Shown here piece by piece: positions 24,496 to 32,137 of a stretch of 64,000 bases of DNA; within the stretch, counting starts at the first letter, position 1, and every line of letters starts with the position of its first letter. The notes under the pieces were generated by a model. The model was not told the origin of the DNA. It did no database searches and worked only from the letters and a program-made list of their open reading frames with translations. Position numbers and translations under genes: made by a program. Origin of the DNA: a virus; the IMG/VR virus record IMGVR_UViG_3300025508_000006, positions 1 to 64,000 of that record; one strand, written 5' to 3'.

Positions 24496-25037
24496 TGTAC
24501 AACGCATTTAAGATAGAGAAAATCTTCGATCAAGACGAGATAGAGAATCTAAAATCTCTATTCGAATCTTGTTCAGAGAACCTAGCACATCAAGATTACA
24601 ATCTCTATGATGTTGATAAACGTATTATTCCAAACTCTGCTACACATCCTGTACTACAAAAATTAAATCATTATGTCGATCTTACTCCTATGTCTCACTA
24701 CTTTGTTAAGTATGATGTCGAAGGTTTCACCAGTCTTCACACAGACGATGATGGTGTAGTAAAGTTGACTGTTGTTACTTTACTTGACGATGTTGATCTT
24801 ATAGGTGGTGAGACTCTTGTACTTGATCGCTATGTGAAGAATGCAAGACCAGCATATAAGTATGCAAAACGCGGTAAGATGGGCGAAGCACCAATTGGCA
24901 GTTCTCGTATTCCTGTTATCGCTAGAATGAAACCCGGGGACTCTATCAGTTATGACAATGCAGTAAAGCATGGAGTATGTCAAGTTGAGCAGGGTCATAG
25001 AATAGTGTTAGTTAGTTGGTATAAAGAACATGATTAA
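24495..25037 (+). CDS. 2-oxoglutarate/Fe(II) oxygenase, prolyl-hydroxylase-like
   Basis: The 180-residue protein shows the double-stranded beta-helix metal site: His82 and Asp84 in TSLHTDDDG and the distal His159 in DNAVKHGVCQV. Arg169 (QGHRIVLVSW) would bind 2-oxoglutarate. VDLIGGETLVL and ARMKPGDSISYDN are also typical of the P4H/phytanoyl-type family. Such enzymes hydroxylate proteins, nucleobases, sugars or small molecules. It is not of the TET/JBP or AlkB subtype as far as the motifs show, so its target is open. Its stop region overlaps the next gene by 8 bases. Confidence 0.85.
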   Translation: MYNAFKIEKIFDQDEIENLKSLFESCSENLAHQDYNLYDVDKRIIPNSATHPVLQKLNHYVDLTPMSHYFVKYDVEGFTSLHTDDDGVVKLTVVTLLDDVDLIGGETLVLDRYVKNARPAYKYAKRGKMGEAPIGSSRIPVIARMKPGDSISYDNAVKHGVCQVEQGHRIVLVSWYKEHD

Positions 25038-25509
25038 GATATCGCATCGCGGCAATGTCAGTGGACCTAATCCTGATCGCGAGAACACATCGAAGTATGT
25101 TGATGCGGCAATTGCACAAGGTTATATGGTCGAAGTAGATATATGGAAAAACGGTGATAGATTTTATATGACTCACAAATGCTCATTGTCAGATAGAACT
25201 GAAATTAATATCGAGTGGTTGAAAGCAAGAATTGATGAGTTGATCATTCACTGTAAAGATGTTGTTGCACTTCAATGGTTTGCTAGTCAACTTGACGATT
25301 GGCATTACTTTTGGCACCAAAAAGATGATTATACTTTGACTAGTGCGCAATGGATATGGGGAGGTCTTGGTTCTCCAATGCACTCACCTATAACTAAAGA
25401 TATATACGACTATGTAGAATGTACTTCTATATGCGTTATGCCAGAATATTCAGAACAAAATATAAGTAAGTTTACTGGTATTTGTTCCGATTACATTGAG
25501 AAATATTAA
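25030..25509 (+). CDS. glycerophosphodiester phosphodiesterase-like protein
   Basis: The 159-residue protein begins IKISHRGNVSGPNPDRENTS, in which His6-Arg7 and Glu18-Asn19 match the HRG...ENT motif of GDPD enzymes. MVEVDIW supplies Glu35 and Asp37 for metal binding, and YMTHK supplies the second catalytic His49. It is shorter than usual GDPDs (about 250), the C-terminal half being reduced. It may cleave a phosphodiester in a glycerol- or sugar-phosphate. It overlaps both neighbours. Confidence 0.65.
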   Translation: MIKISHRGNVSGPNPDRENTSKYVDAAIAQGYMVEVDIWKNGDRFYMTHKCSLSDRTEINIEWLKARIDELIIHCKDVVALQWFASQLDDWHYFWHQKDDYTLTSAQWIWGGLGSPMHSPITKDIYDYVECTSICVMPEYSEQNISKFTGICSDYIEKY

Positions 25510-26213
25510 TGAACGTTTATTGCATATATACGGAACAAGATCCCGAATCAAAGAAGGGATTACAAAGATGTAAAGATTCTGCTAAGAAACATGGCATCGA
25601 ACTTATAGCATACCCAGGTATTCACTTCTCTGTACTCGAATCATTTTGGAAAGAGCATAGTATCAAAGCAAAGTATAAACCAATATCAGGTGGACAGACT
25701 TACTTTCCTGAGAAGTTAGCACCAAAAACTAGAGTCGCAAATGGCACTACGCATTATATGTTGTATAAGAAGTGTGTCGAATTGAATGAACCTATTGCTA
25801 TACTAGAGCACGATTCGTTTTTTGTCGCTCCTCTGCCCACAGAATTACCTACCAATATAGACGAATCGATCATTCAAATATCATCTCATTCAGCAACACA
25901 ACTTACACCTGCTATGCTAAAGGGTTGTGGTCGTGCTAATAAGATGAGAAAGTTCGGTACGACACAGAAACCATATCGCGACTGGACTGGAGAGCGTGGT
26001 GTCATTTCTCATCCTCTATCAGGCACGAACGGCACTAGTGGTTACATAATAGGTCCCGTGGCAGCACAGCGAATGATTGACTATATAAATGTAGAAGGTA
26101 TAGGATTTGCTGATAGATTGCGCGAAGATCATATCGGCGAAGGAAACATACACCTAGAAGTTCCGCAGAGCGTACTCTGCCCAAACGATATTAAATCAGC
26201 GAGATTATTATAA
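25509..26213 (+). CDS. family 25-like glycosyltransferase, paralogue 2
   Basis: The 234-residue protein has TTHYMLYKKCVELNEPIAIL, then EHDSFFVAP and GTNGTSGYIIGPVAAQRMID. These are the same three blocks as the other family 25-like genes in the island. An acidic DRLREDHIG segment lies near the C-terminus. Sugar and acceptor are unknown. Its stop is 1 bp before the next start. Confidence 0.6.
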   Translation: MNVYCIYTEQDPESKKGLQRCKDSAKKHGIELIAYPGIHFSVLESFWKEHSIKAKYKPISGGQTYFPEKLAPKTRVANGTTHYMLYKKCVELNEPIAILEHDSFFVAPLPTELPTNIDESIIQISSHSATQLTPAMLKGCGRANKMRKFGTTQKPYRDWTGERGVISHPLSGTNGTSGYIIGPVAAQRMIDYINVEGIGFADRLREDHIGEGNIHLEVPQSVLCPNDIKSARLL

Positions 26214-26214
26214 C

Positions 26215-26841
26215 ATGAACATGAAAGACATCTTTTTATCGAACGGTAGTGATAAGGGCGTTACCGGTAAATACCCACACCACTATCATACAGTATACGA
26301 ATCAGTATTTGAGTCTCGAAGAAACGAACCTATAAAAATATTAGAAGTGGGAATCTGGAAAGGAACTAGTCATCAGTCTTGGTTAGATTACTTTCCCAAT
26401 GCAGAAGTCTATGGCATTGACATATTTACTCGTGTACCACCCGAAGACGTTCCTGCACTACAAGATGAGCGGTGTCACTACATCAAAGCGGATAGTACGA
26501 ACGCTTCTGTACAGACTCTAGTAGAGGAGGCATGGGGCGAAGATATCAAGTTCGACTTTATTATTGACGATGGTTTACATACACCTACAGCAAATAGAAA
26601 GACTTTCGAAAATCTATGGAAGTATGTCGCAGAAGGTGGTAGTTTTTTAATCGAAGATATTTGGCCAATCAACAAACTAACTTTCGATGAATCAAGGCAT
26701 TCTTGGATACAGAAACCTGCATATAGTAGTCACTTCTACGATATGTTCCTCGAAGCATTGCCCGAAGGATATATCGAATATGATTGTCGAAAGGCGAGTG
26801 GTGTTCCAGATAGTTATATTATAGAGATAAAGAATGATTGA
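26215..26841 (+). CDS. class I SAM-dependent methyltransferase (CmcI/TylF-like)
   Basis: The 208-residue protein starts with a segment common to sugar O-methyltransferase-like proteins (SNGSDKGVTGKYPHHYHTVY). It then has motif I KILEVGIWKGTSHQSWLDYF, motif II VYGIDIF, and FDFIIDDGLHTPTANRKTF with the DDG...H metal-binding pattern, followed by LIEDIWP. This subfamily methylates hydroxyls of sugars or antibiotics using a divalent metal. It overlaps the next gene by 8 bases. Confidence 0.75.
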   Translation: MNMKDIFLSNGSDKGVTGKYPHHYHTVYESVFESRRNEPIKILEVGIWKGTSHQSWLDYFPNAEVYGIDIFTRVPPEDVPALQDERCHYIKADSTNASVQTLVEEAWGEDIKFDFIIDDGLHTPTANRKTFENLWKYVAEGGSFLIEDIWPINKLTFDESRHSWIQKPAYSSHFYDMFLEALPEGYIEYDCRKASGVPDSYIIEIKND

Positions 26842-27532
26842 CGGATATGTTATAACACTAAGTGATAATCCACTTTCTTGGCATTCGAGCGATAGACTCA
26901 TTGCTAGTTCAGAGAAAGTGAAGAACGAGTTTAAGATTCATAAGACACAGGCAATCACACCGGATCGTGTAACAACATTGATGAAACAGCATAGAGTTAA
27001 GTGGAACTATCCTTGGGAAGGATCGCAACTTGATTTGCAGTCTGGTCTTACGAAGTCTGCTTATCAAACTGTTGATCCTGATAAGAGAATCGCTTGCTTT
27101 CTGTCACACTATCTACTATGGAAAAAGTGTGTGCGTGAGAAGAAAGATATAATGATATTTGAACATGACGCATATTTCACAGAAAAGTTAGATTATAGTT
27201 TGCTATTTCAATCGCCTTATGATATAATAGGACTTAATGATCCGATGGGAGCAACTCGACGCGCCCAACTATATCATGAAAGTGTAAGCAAGAGGCGTGG
27301 AGTTAATCCAGCGCCTAAGATAGATGACAACGAAGTACCTCAGGGCATAGCAGGTAACTCTGCATACTTTATTAAACCCGAAGGTGCTCAGAAATTAATA
27401 AACTTAGTGCGTGAATATGGTGCATGGCCAAACGATGCAATCATGTGCAAGCAATTGATACCTCGCAAACTGGGACAACTGTTTCCATATGTGACCAAAG
27501 TACAAGGAATACAGTCAACAACTTCATTATGA
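26834..27532 (+). CDS. family 25-like glycosyltransferase, paralogue 3
   Basis: The 232-residue protein starts MIDGYVITLSDNPLS and has RIACFLSHYLLWKKCVREKK, then MIFEHDAYF, and GIAGNSAYFIKPEGAQKLIN. It is the closest in layout to the 27529 gene, with which it shares the IACFLSH/AFLSH...W..CVR block and the KPEGA block; the pair looks like a tandem duplication. Family assignment is by motif order, not by catalytic proof. Confidence 0.65.
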   Translation: MIDGYVITLSDNPLSWHSSDRLIASSEKVKNEFKIHKTQAITPDRVTTLMKQHRVKWNYPWEGSQLDLQSGLTKSAYQTVDPDKRIACFLSHYLLWKKCVREKKDIMIFEHDAYFTEKLDYSLLFQSPYDIIGLNDPMGATRRAQLYHESVSKRRGVNPAPKIDDNEVPQGIAGNSAYFIKPEGAQKLINLVREYGAWPNDAIMCKQLIPRKLGQLFPYVTKVQGIQSTTSL

Positions 27533-28188
27533 AATCATATGTCATTACACTAAAGGACTTACCCAAGTCAGTTGAAGTAGCAAAGCGCATGATAGCATCA
27601 GCACCTGAGTATGATGTTCAGATGTTCGACGCGATTACGCCTAAAGATGATCCTTATAAACTATTTGATAAGCATCAGTTACCTCTTAACTTTTTCAAAG
27701 AAGAAGGTTCACACAGAGCGAATTGCATGTCTGCTTTTTTATCACACTTCACATTGTGGCAGATGTGTGTGCGTGATAACGTCGAGTATCAAATCTTTGA
27801 GCATGATGCAGTTGCTGTCCAACCCATACCAAGATTTATAAACTATACTGGTTGTATCAATTTAGGTGCACCTAGTTATGGCAAGCAAGTTCAATGTGCG
27901 CAGTTGGGTGTTAATCCTCTAACTACTAAGACATACTTTCCTGGTGCTCATGCTTATCGTATTAAACCAGAGGGAGCAAAGGCGTTCATTTCTCTTGCTA
28001 TGGAGTATGCAAGACCGACTGATATCTTTATTCATATTGAGTTGTTTCCTTGGTTACAGGAATACTATCCACATCCTGTTGTAGCAAGAGATACGTTCAC
28101 AACTATTCAGAAAGAAGGTGGTTGTGTAGCAAAGCATAGTTACAACGTTAACCCAAACAATTATGAGATAATTGCTAATGTCAATTAA
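27529..28188 (+). CDS. family 25-like glycosyltransferase, paralogue 4
   Basis: The ATG at 27529, overlapping the previous stop (ATGA), gives a 219-residue protein MKSYVITLKDLPKSVEVAKR. It has MSAFLSHFTLWQMCVRDNVE, QIFEHDAVAV and AHAYRIKPEGAKAFIS. It parallels the previous gene along most of its length. The upstream extension of the frame has no support because it overlaps the previous coding sequence in another frame. The MKSYVI start is not a capsid tag, because the following residues form a beta strand and no L/I-x-E appears. Confidence 0.65.
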   Translation: MKSYVITLKDLPKSVEVAKRMIASAPEYDVQMFDAITPKDDPYKLFDKHQLPLNFFKEEGSHRANCMSAFLSHFTLWQMCVRDNVEYQIFEHDAVAVQPIPRFINYTGCINLGAPSYGKQVQCAQLGVNPLTTKTYFPGAHAYRIKPEGAKAFISLAMEYARPTDIFIHIELFPWLQEYYPHPVVARDTFTTIQKEGGCVAKHSYNVNPNNYEIIANVN

Positions 28189-28831
28189 TAGATGTTTTAT
28201 AACGGGTTGCGATTCTAATACAGAATGGATGCTTCCTTGGTTTGCGAAACACTATGCGAAACATAACAAGACTCCTATTGTCTTTATGGACTTTGGTGTA
28301 TCACATGAAGTACGTGCGTGGGTTCAGAATGCGAGTATATTCTCGGACTACATTGCAATGGAGAAACAAAAGGTTGGTGGTTGGTTCTATAAACCACAAG
28401 CACTGCTTGCATCACCCGGAGACGAGACTTGCTGGATCGACACTGACATTCATGTGTTGGGCGATCTATCGGGCATCTGGGATCATGTCGAAGATAATAA
28501 ACTAGGCATGGTAGAAGACAAACCTTGGAGCGCACGAAGAGGTGAAGTATGGCACAACTCTGGGGTTGTTGCAATGAAAGGAAAACCTGCTATACTTCGT
28601 AAGTGGGCAGATGAATGTCGAAAGAACCCTAAAGTAGGAGATCAAGAAGTACTCCATGCAATGATGCTCACTCCTATCTCACGTATGACACACATCAATA
28701 GTGTGCCTAATATATACAACTGGTTACGTATACAATTGCTTGATGGTCAAGACAATCCTAACAAACTTGCTATGCACTGGACAGGTGCAAAGGGCAAAGA
28801 ACAAATTAAGAAGATAATGTATAATGAGTAA
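28178..28831 (+). CDS. GT-A-type glycosyltransferase with DxD motif
   Basis: From the ATG at 28178 the protein has 217 residues. It contains GGWFYKPQALLASPGDETCW, then IDTDIHVLGDLSG (D-T-D as the D-x-D motif, about residue 83) and EVWHNSGVVAMKGKPAILRK. GDQEVLHAMMLTPIS and LAMHWTGAKGKEQIKK follow in the order found in family 8-like or nucleotide-diphospho-sugar transferases. A TTG six bases upstream is possible but less likely. It overlaps both neighbours. Confidence 0.62.
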   Translation: MSINRCFITGCDSNTEWMLPWFAKHYAKHNKTPIVFMDFGVSHEVRAWVQNASIFSDYIAMEKQKVGGWFYKPQALLASPGDETCWIDTDIHVLGDLSGIWDHVEDNKLGMVEDKPWSARRGEVWHNSGVVAMKGKPAILRKWADECRKNPKVGDQEVLHAMMLTPISRMTHINSVPNIYNWLRIQLLDGQDNPNKLAMHWTGAKGKEQIKKIMYNE

Positions 28832-29579
28832 AGTATTTCATATTATTGGTAACGGTGATCAGGCGAAGCACTATCTGAAAGAACCACGAAAGGGAACAAA
28901 ACTTCTCTGTAATATGCCTCCGTTCGAGGTACCTAAAGAAGATGTTTTCGGAACGTGTATGGTCGACTTTAAGATGATGATGGCATTGACCGAAGGTTCA
29001 GTTAAACTCGATCAGTACATGTGGATTCTCGGTCAACGTCCTCGCGCATGGATGTATGAACGACACGCATTCTATCTAAAGTATGCTCCTAACATCAAAG
29101 AGTTCTATACTGATGTTCCCGCATATGCTGGTAATGCAACTAACTTTAACTGCGGTCACATGGCAGTTCATTATGCGGCAGCACGACACAAAGCAGATGA
29201 GATTCATATGTATGGGTTCGATACGCTGTTCGACTTCAATATGCGTAGTGTGACGGATCTCGTGTTGTCTAGTGATAGAACCCAAGTCAACAATTATAGA
29301 CTATTGAACAACTGGCGCCCTGTTTGGCGTGACATTATGCGCGAGTTTCCTGACACTAAGTTCGTATTGCACCACAACCACGATCAACTGAAGATACCTA
29401 AACTGCCTAATGTTGAAGTGGTAGTATATCCAGACGCATTGACCGGTCCACAAAAGAAGGAAGATGAGAGTGATATTAGTGATGGTCGTGGAATGGATCA
29501 GCAGGTTGTTGTCCCACAGACAAGAGCAGAGCGACGACGATTAGAAAAGGAATTGAAAAAGAATAAGAAACTGTCTTGA
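28824..29579 (+). CDS. DUF115/sialyltransferase-like Rossmann protein
   Basis: The 251-residue protein begins VFHIIGNGDQAKHYLKE, a G-N-G-x-x-A nucleotide-binding-type loop. NFNCGHMAVHYAAARHKADE and IHMYGFDTLFDFNMRS follow, both typical of proteins annotated as DUF115 or sialyltransferase-like in marine phages. A low-complexity linker and a basic coiled C-terminus (RAERRRLEKELKKNKKLS) are attached. A role in handling a sugar or pterin-like group fits the island but is unproven. It is the last gene before the 29605 promoter. Confidence 0.5.
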   Translation: MSKVFHIIGNGDQAKHYLKEPRKGTKLLCNMPPFEVPKEDVFGTCMVDFKMMMALTEGSVKLDQYMWILGQRPRAWMYERHAFYLKYAPNIKEFYTDVPAYAGNATNFNCGHMAVHYAAARHKADEIHMYGFDTLFDFNMRSVTDLVLSSDRTQVNNYRLLNNWRPVWRDIMREFPDTKFVLHHNHDQLKIPKLPNVEVVVYPDALTGPQKKEDESDISDGRGMDQQVVVPQTRAERRRLEKELKKNKKLS

Positions 29580-29604
29580 TATGCGCAAATAGTCTAAAAA
29601 GGTG

Positions 29605-29633
29605 TTGCATTGGTTGGATACCTGTGATATAAT
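29605..29633 (+). promoter_or_regulatory. sigma70-type promoter
   Basis: TTGCAT at 29605-29610 and TATAAT at 29628-29633, spacer 17 bp, lie in the 86-bp gap between the sugar island and the exonuclease gene. Confidence 0.7.
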
Positions 29634-29665
29634 ACTACCTGTATTCAATTGAAGAGACTTATATT

Positions 29666-30349
29666 ATGTTCGAACACCTTAATTATGACCTGGGTTACGC
29701 TGACTTAGAATCAGAAACCCTTGAAACTGGTCGTCATTATCAAACGCCTGATGGCAAAAAGTATCCTTCTATCACAACCTGTCTGTCTATTCTATCTGAG
29801 AAAGGCATCGCCGCTTGGCGCAAACGTGTTGGTGATGTAGAAGCAGACAAGATATCTTTCCGCGCGTCTACACGCGGTACTGCTGTTCACGAAATCATCG
29901 AAGATTACATCAACAATGTGCCTGACTATACTAAGAAGTATATGCCTAACATCGTCGCTAACTTTCTTGACGTTAAAGAAATCCTAGATACTCGTATAGG
30001 TAAAGTCTATGCACAAGAAGTTCCTTTGTACTCACATCATCTAGGTGTTGCGGGTCGTGTGGATTGTGTTGCTGAGTTTGATGGCAAGTTATCAATCATC
30101 GATTTCAAGACTGCTAAGAAAGCAAAACTTCGTAAGTATGTCGAAGCGTATTTTATGCAAGAGTCATTCTATGCTATAGCATGGGAAGAGATCACTCAAT
30201 TACCTATTACACAACTAGTTACCATTATTGCAGTTGACAACGATGAACCACAAGTGTTTATCGAACACCGTGATAATTGGTCTGGACCATTACAGGACAC
30301 AATCAAGAAATATAAGGATCGCAAAAATGCCGAACAATACAGTTTCTGA
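29666..30349 (+). CDS. PD-(D/E)XK exonuclease, RecB/Cas4-like
   Basis: The 227-residue nuclease has RASTRGTAVHEIIEDYI (conserved His), GVAGRVDCVAEFDGKLSIID and FKTAKKAKL, giving the D...(D)xK active site. It also has the QxxxY motif in FMQESFYAIAWEE. These features are typical of RecB-family exonucleases found in T4-like marine phages. It probably acts in host DNA breakdown or recombination. It is the first gene after the 29605 promoter, and its end overlaps the following gene by 23 bases. Confidence 0.82.
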   Translation: MFEHLNYDLGYADLESETLETGRHYQTPDGKKYPSITTCLSILSEKGIAAWRKRVGDVEADKISFRASTRGTAVHEIIEDYINNVPDYTKKYMPNIVANFLDVKEILDTRIGKVYAQEVPLYSHHLGVAGRVDCVAEFDGKLSIIDFKTAKKAKLRKYVEAYFMQESFYAIAWEEITQLPITQLVTIIAVDNDEPQVFIEHRDNWSGPLQDTIKKYKDRKNAEQYSF

Positions 30350-30665
30350 ATCAGCAGAGTATGAGAACTTTGTTGGTGAAAGAGTAGAAGTAGATACGGA
30401 TGCACCAGCATCACTCGCAGAGTTTATCGGTATGGAAGATAAAACTGTAGAGTGGAAGAAAGAATGGGTTGGTATGCCCGAGTATAAACAGGAAGATAAT
30501 CCTACTTACAAGACTATCTCTATGCACTTTAGAAATAAAGAAGATTATGAAGAGTTTGCTAAACTGATTGGACAACCATTAACTAAGAAGACTAAGAGCA
30601 CTTGGTTCCCACGTTTAGATAGAACCGCTAATAGTTTAATGAGATGGGTACAAGATGACGCCTAA
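30327..30665 (+). CDS. small ParB/DNA-modification-associated protein
   Basis: The ATG at 30327 gives a 112-residue protein. Its C-terminal domain reads VEWKKEWVGMPEYKQEDNPT, then KTISMHFRNKEDYEEFAKLI and TKKTKSTWFP. This domain recurs as a C-terminal module of phage ParB-like and adenine-methylase-associated proteins, and also alone. Its gene sits between the exonuclease and the TET-associated-type glycosyltransferase, a neighbourhood described for phage base-modification systems. No activity is known. Confidence 0.6.
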   Translation: MPNNTVSESAEYENFVGERVEVDTDAPASLAEFIGMEDKTVEWKKEWVGMPEYKQEDNPTYKTISMHFRNKEDYEEFAKLIGQPLTKKTKSTWFPRLDRTANSLMRWVQDDA

Positions 30666-31596
30666 GTATCCTGTATACATTATATCGAAAGGGCGACAAG
30701 ACTCTATGGTGACTTCACAGTCGCTTGCAAGAATGAAAGTTTCTCACTATATCAGTATTGAACCTCAAGACTGGGACGCTTATGATAAAGCATTAGATAC
30801 TTTTGGTATTAGAGATTACGTCACTCTTTTATTGTTGCCCTTTAGCAATCACGGTGATGGTCCTGGACGTGCTAGAAACTGGTGTTGGGATCATTCTATT
30901 ACACTTGGCGCTAAACGCCATTGGGTTCTTGATGACAATATTGCTGATTTCTATCGCCTTCATAATAATAAGCGCATTCGTGTAGAGAGTGGTGCATTCT
31001 TTGCTCCTATGGAAGACTTCGTTGATCGCTACACTAATGTTATGATAGCAGGACCTCAGTATCGTTTCTTCTGCGCACCTAATCAAGCATACCCCGCATT
31101 CGTAAAGAACACTAGAATCTATTCTTGCCTCTTAATTGACAATGAATGTAAGCATAGATGGCGTGGTCGCTACAATGAAGACACCGACATTTGTTTGCGT
31201 GTTCTCAAAGACGGCGACTGTACTATTCAGTTCAATGCATTTCTTCAGGGTAAGATGGCAACACAGACGCTCAAGGGTGGTAACACAGAAGAGTTCTATC
31301 ATAAAGAGTTGGGCATTGATGAGAATGGTGTTGCTATTCAAGCAGATGAAACGCTAGATGTAAAGGAAAGATATAACGTAGAGGGTACAATCGCTAAGTC
31401 GCAGATGCTTGTTGATATGCATCCTGACGTAGCAACGATGGTATGGAGATATGGTAGATGGCATCACCATGTAAACTACGATTCGTTCAAGAAGAATCCA
31501 CTAGATAAAGATCCTACTGTTGTGATACAGAAAGGTGTTAATAACTACGGTATGAAATTAATTAATAATTATGGTGTAAACACGAATGGATATTAG
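30655..31596 (+). CDS. TET-associated-type DNA-modification glycosyltransferase
   Basis: The 313-residue protein has YPVYIISKGRQDSMVTSQSL, then GPGRARNWCWDHSITLGAKR, HWVLDDNIADFYRLHNNKRI and YNEDTDICLRVLKDGDCT, with KGGNTEEFYHKELG near residue 215. G-x-G-R-A-R-N...HWxLDDNI...RYNEDTDxxLR is the signature I associate with TAGT glycosyltransferases, predicted to add sugars to hydroxymethylated pyrimidines in phage DNA. The DD and EDTD segments would bind metal and nucleotide-sugar. No TET/JBP oxygenase or pyrimidine hydroxymethylase is in the window, so the substrate base would have to be made elsewhere. It overlaps both neighbours. Confidence 0.72.
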   Translation: MTPKYPVYIISKGRQDSMVTSQSLARMKVSHYISIEPQDWDAYDKALDTFGIRDYVTLLLLPFSNHGDGPGRARNWCWDHSITLGAKRHWVLDDNIADFYRLHNNKRIRVESGAFFAPMEDFVDRYTNVMIAGPQYRFFCAPNQAYPAFVKNTRIYSCLLIDNECKHRWRGRYNEDTDICLRVLKDGDCTIQFNAFLQGKMATQTLKGGNTEEFYHKELGIDENGVAIQADETLDVKERYNVEGTIAKSQMLVDMHPDVATMVWRYGRWHHHVNYDSFKKNPLDKDPTVVIQKGVNNYGMKLINNYGVNTNGY

Positions 31597-32137
31597 AGTA
31601 GCAACAATTGCCTTACATAATGTAGTAGAGTCGACACCCTTTGCTATCCGAATGATTAATGGTACTTTGTCTAAGAAGGACTACGTTCGCTATCTCAATG
31701 CCCAGTATGTAATCTTCAATGCTATGGAGCAGTACGGTGAATATATACTGCCTCATGCATCATTGCCTAGAAAGCAAGCAATCATTGACGACCTTGCTAG
31801 TTTAGGTGAGGAAGCAGATGGTTATAATATGCCTAAGTCTTCTTTCAACTATGCAGATTATATTCTTGGAGCATATGAAGTTGAGAAAACACTCCGCAAT
31901 TCACACATCTACTTGAACTACATGGGTATGATGTTCGGCGGTGGTATCGTAGCAAAGAATGGTTATTCTGATGGTAACTTATATAAGTTCGAAGGTGGTC
32001 GATCAGAAATCATTGCGGCGATTCGTGGACTAGAGTTGGATGTTGATGAAGTCAATCAAGGGTTTCGTTATCACATAGAGATATTCAAAGAGTTAGAAAA
32101 GATGGGTAAAGATGATAGGATGGGTAAAGATGATTAG
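31586..32137 (+). CDS. heme oxygenase-like protein
   Basis: The 183-residue all-helical protein matches the heme oxygenase layout. ALHNVVESTPFAIRM places His11 as candidate proximal heme ligand, and YVRYLNAQYVIFNAMEQYGE corresponds to the Y..L...Y.VY.AME helix. SHIYLNYMGMMFGGGIVAK (residues 106-124) matches H-x-Y-x-x-Y-L-G-x-x-x-G-G of the distal helix. The canonical distal Asp after the glycine is Met here. The predicted reaction opens heme to biliverdin, CO and Fe. The next gene is a bilin reductase, overlapping by 8 bases, which strongly supports the assignment. The C-terminus is a short tandem duplication (MGKDDRMGKDD). Confidence 0.75.
   Translation: MDIRVATIALHNVVESTPFAIRMINGTLSKKDYVRYLNAQYVIFNAMEQYGEYILPHASLPRKQAIIDDLASLGEEADGYNMPKSSFNYADYILGAYEVEKTLRNSHIYLNYMGMMFGGGIVAKNGYSDGNLYKFEGGRSEIIAAIRGLELDVDEVNQGFRYHIEIFKELEKMGKDDRMGKDD
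32101..32136 (+). repeat. 18-bp tandem duplication at the end of the heme oxygenase-like gene
   Basis: The 16-base string GATGGGTAAAGATGAT occurs twice with an 18-bp period, giving MGKDDRMGKDD. The second copy contains the start codon of the bilin reductase, so the duplication created or displaced the overlap. Confidence 0.8.

Noticed and set aside
24495-25037. The 2OG-Fe(II) oxygenase as the TET/JBP enzyme partnering the TAGT-like glycosyltransferase
   Set aside because: Its motifs (HTD, distal H, R in QGHRIVLVSW) fit prolyl-hydroxylase-like enzymes; nothing specific to TET/JBP is visible and it sits in another transcription unit.
27529-27560. MKSYVI start of a glycosyltransferase as another capsid tag
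   Set aside because: The start forms the first beta strand of the enzyme shared with its paralogue and has no L/I-x-E cleavage site.
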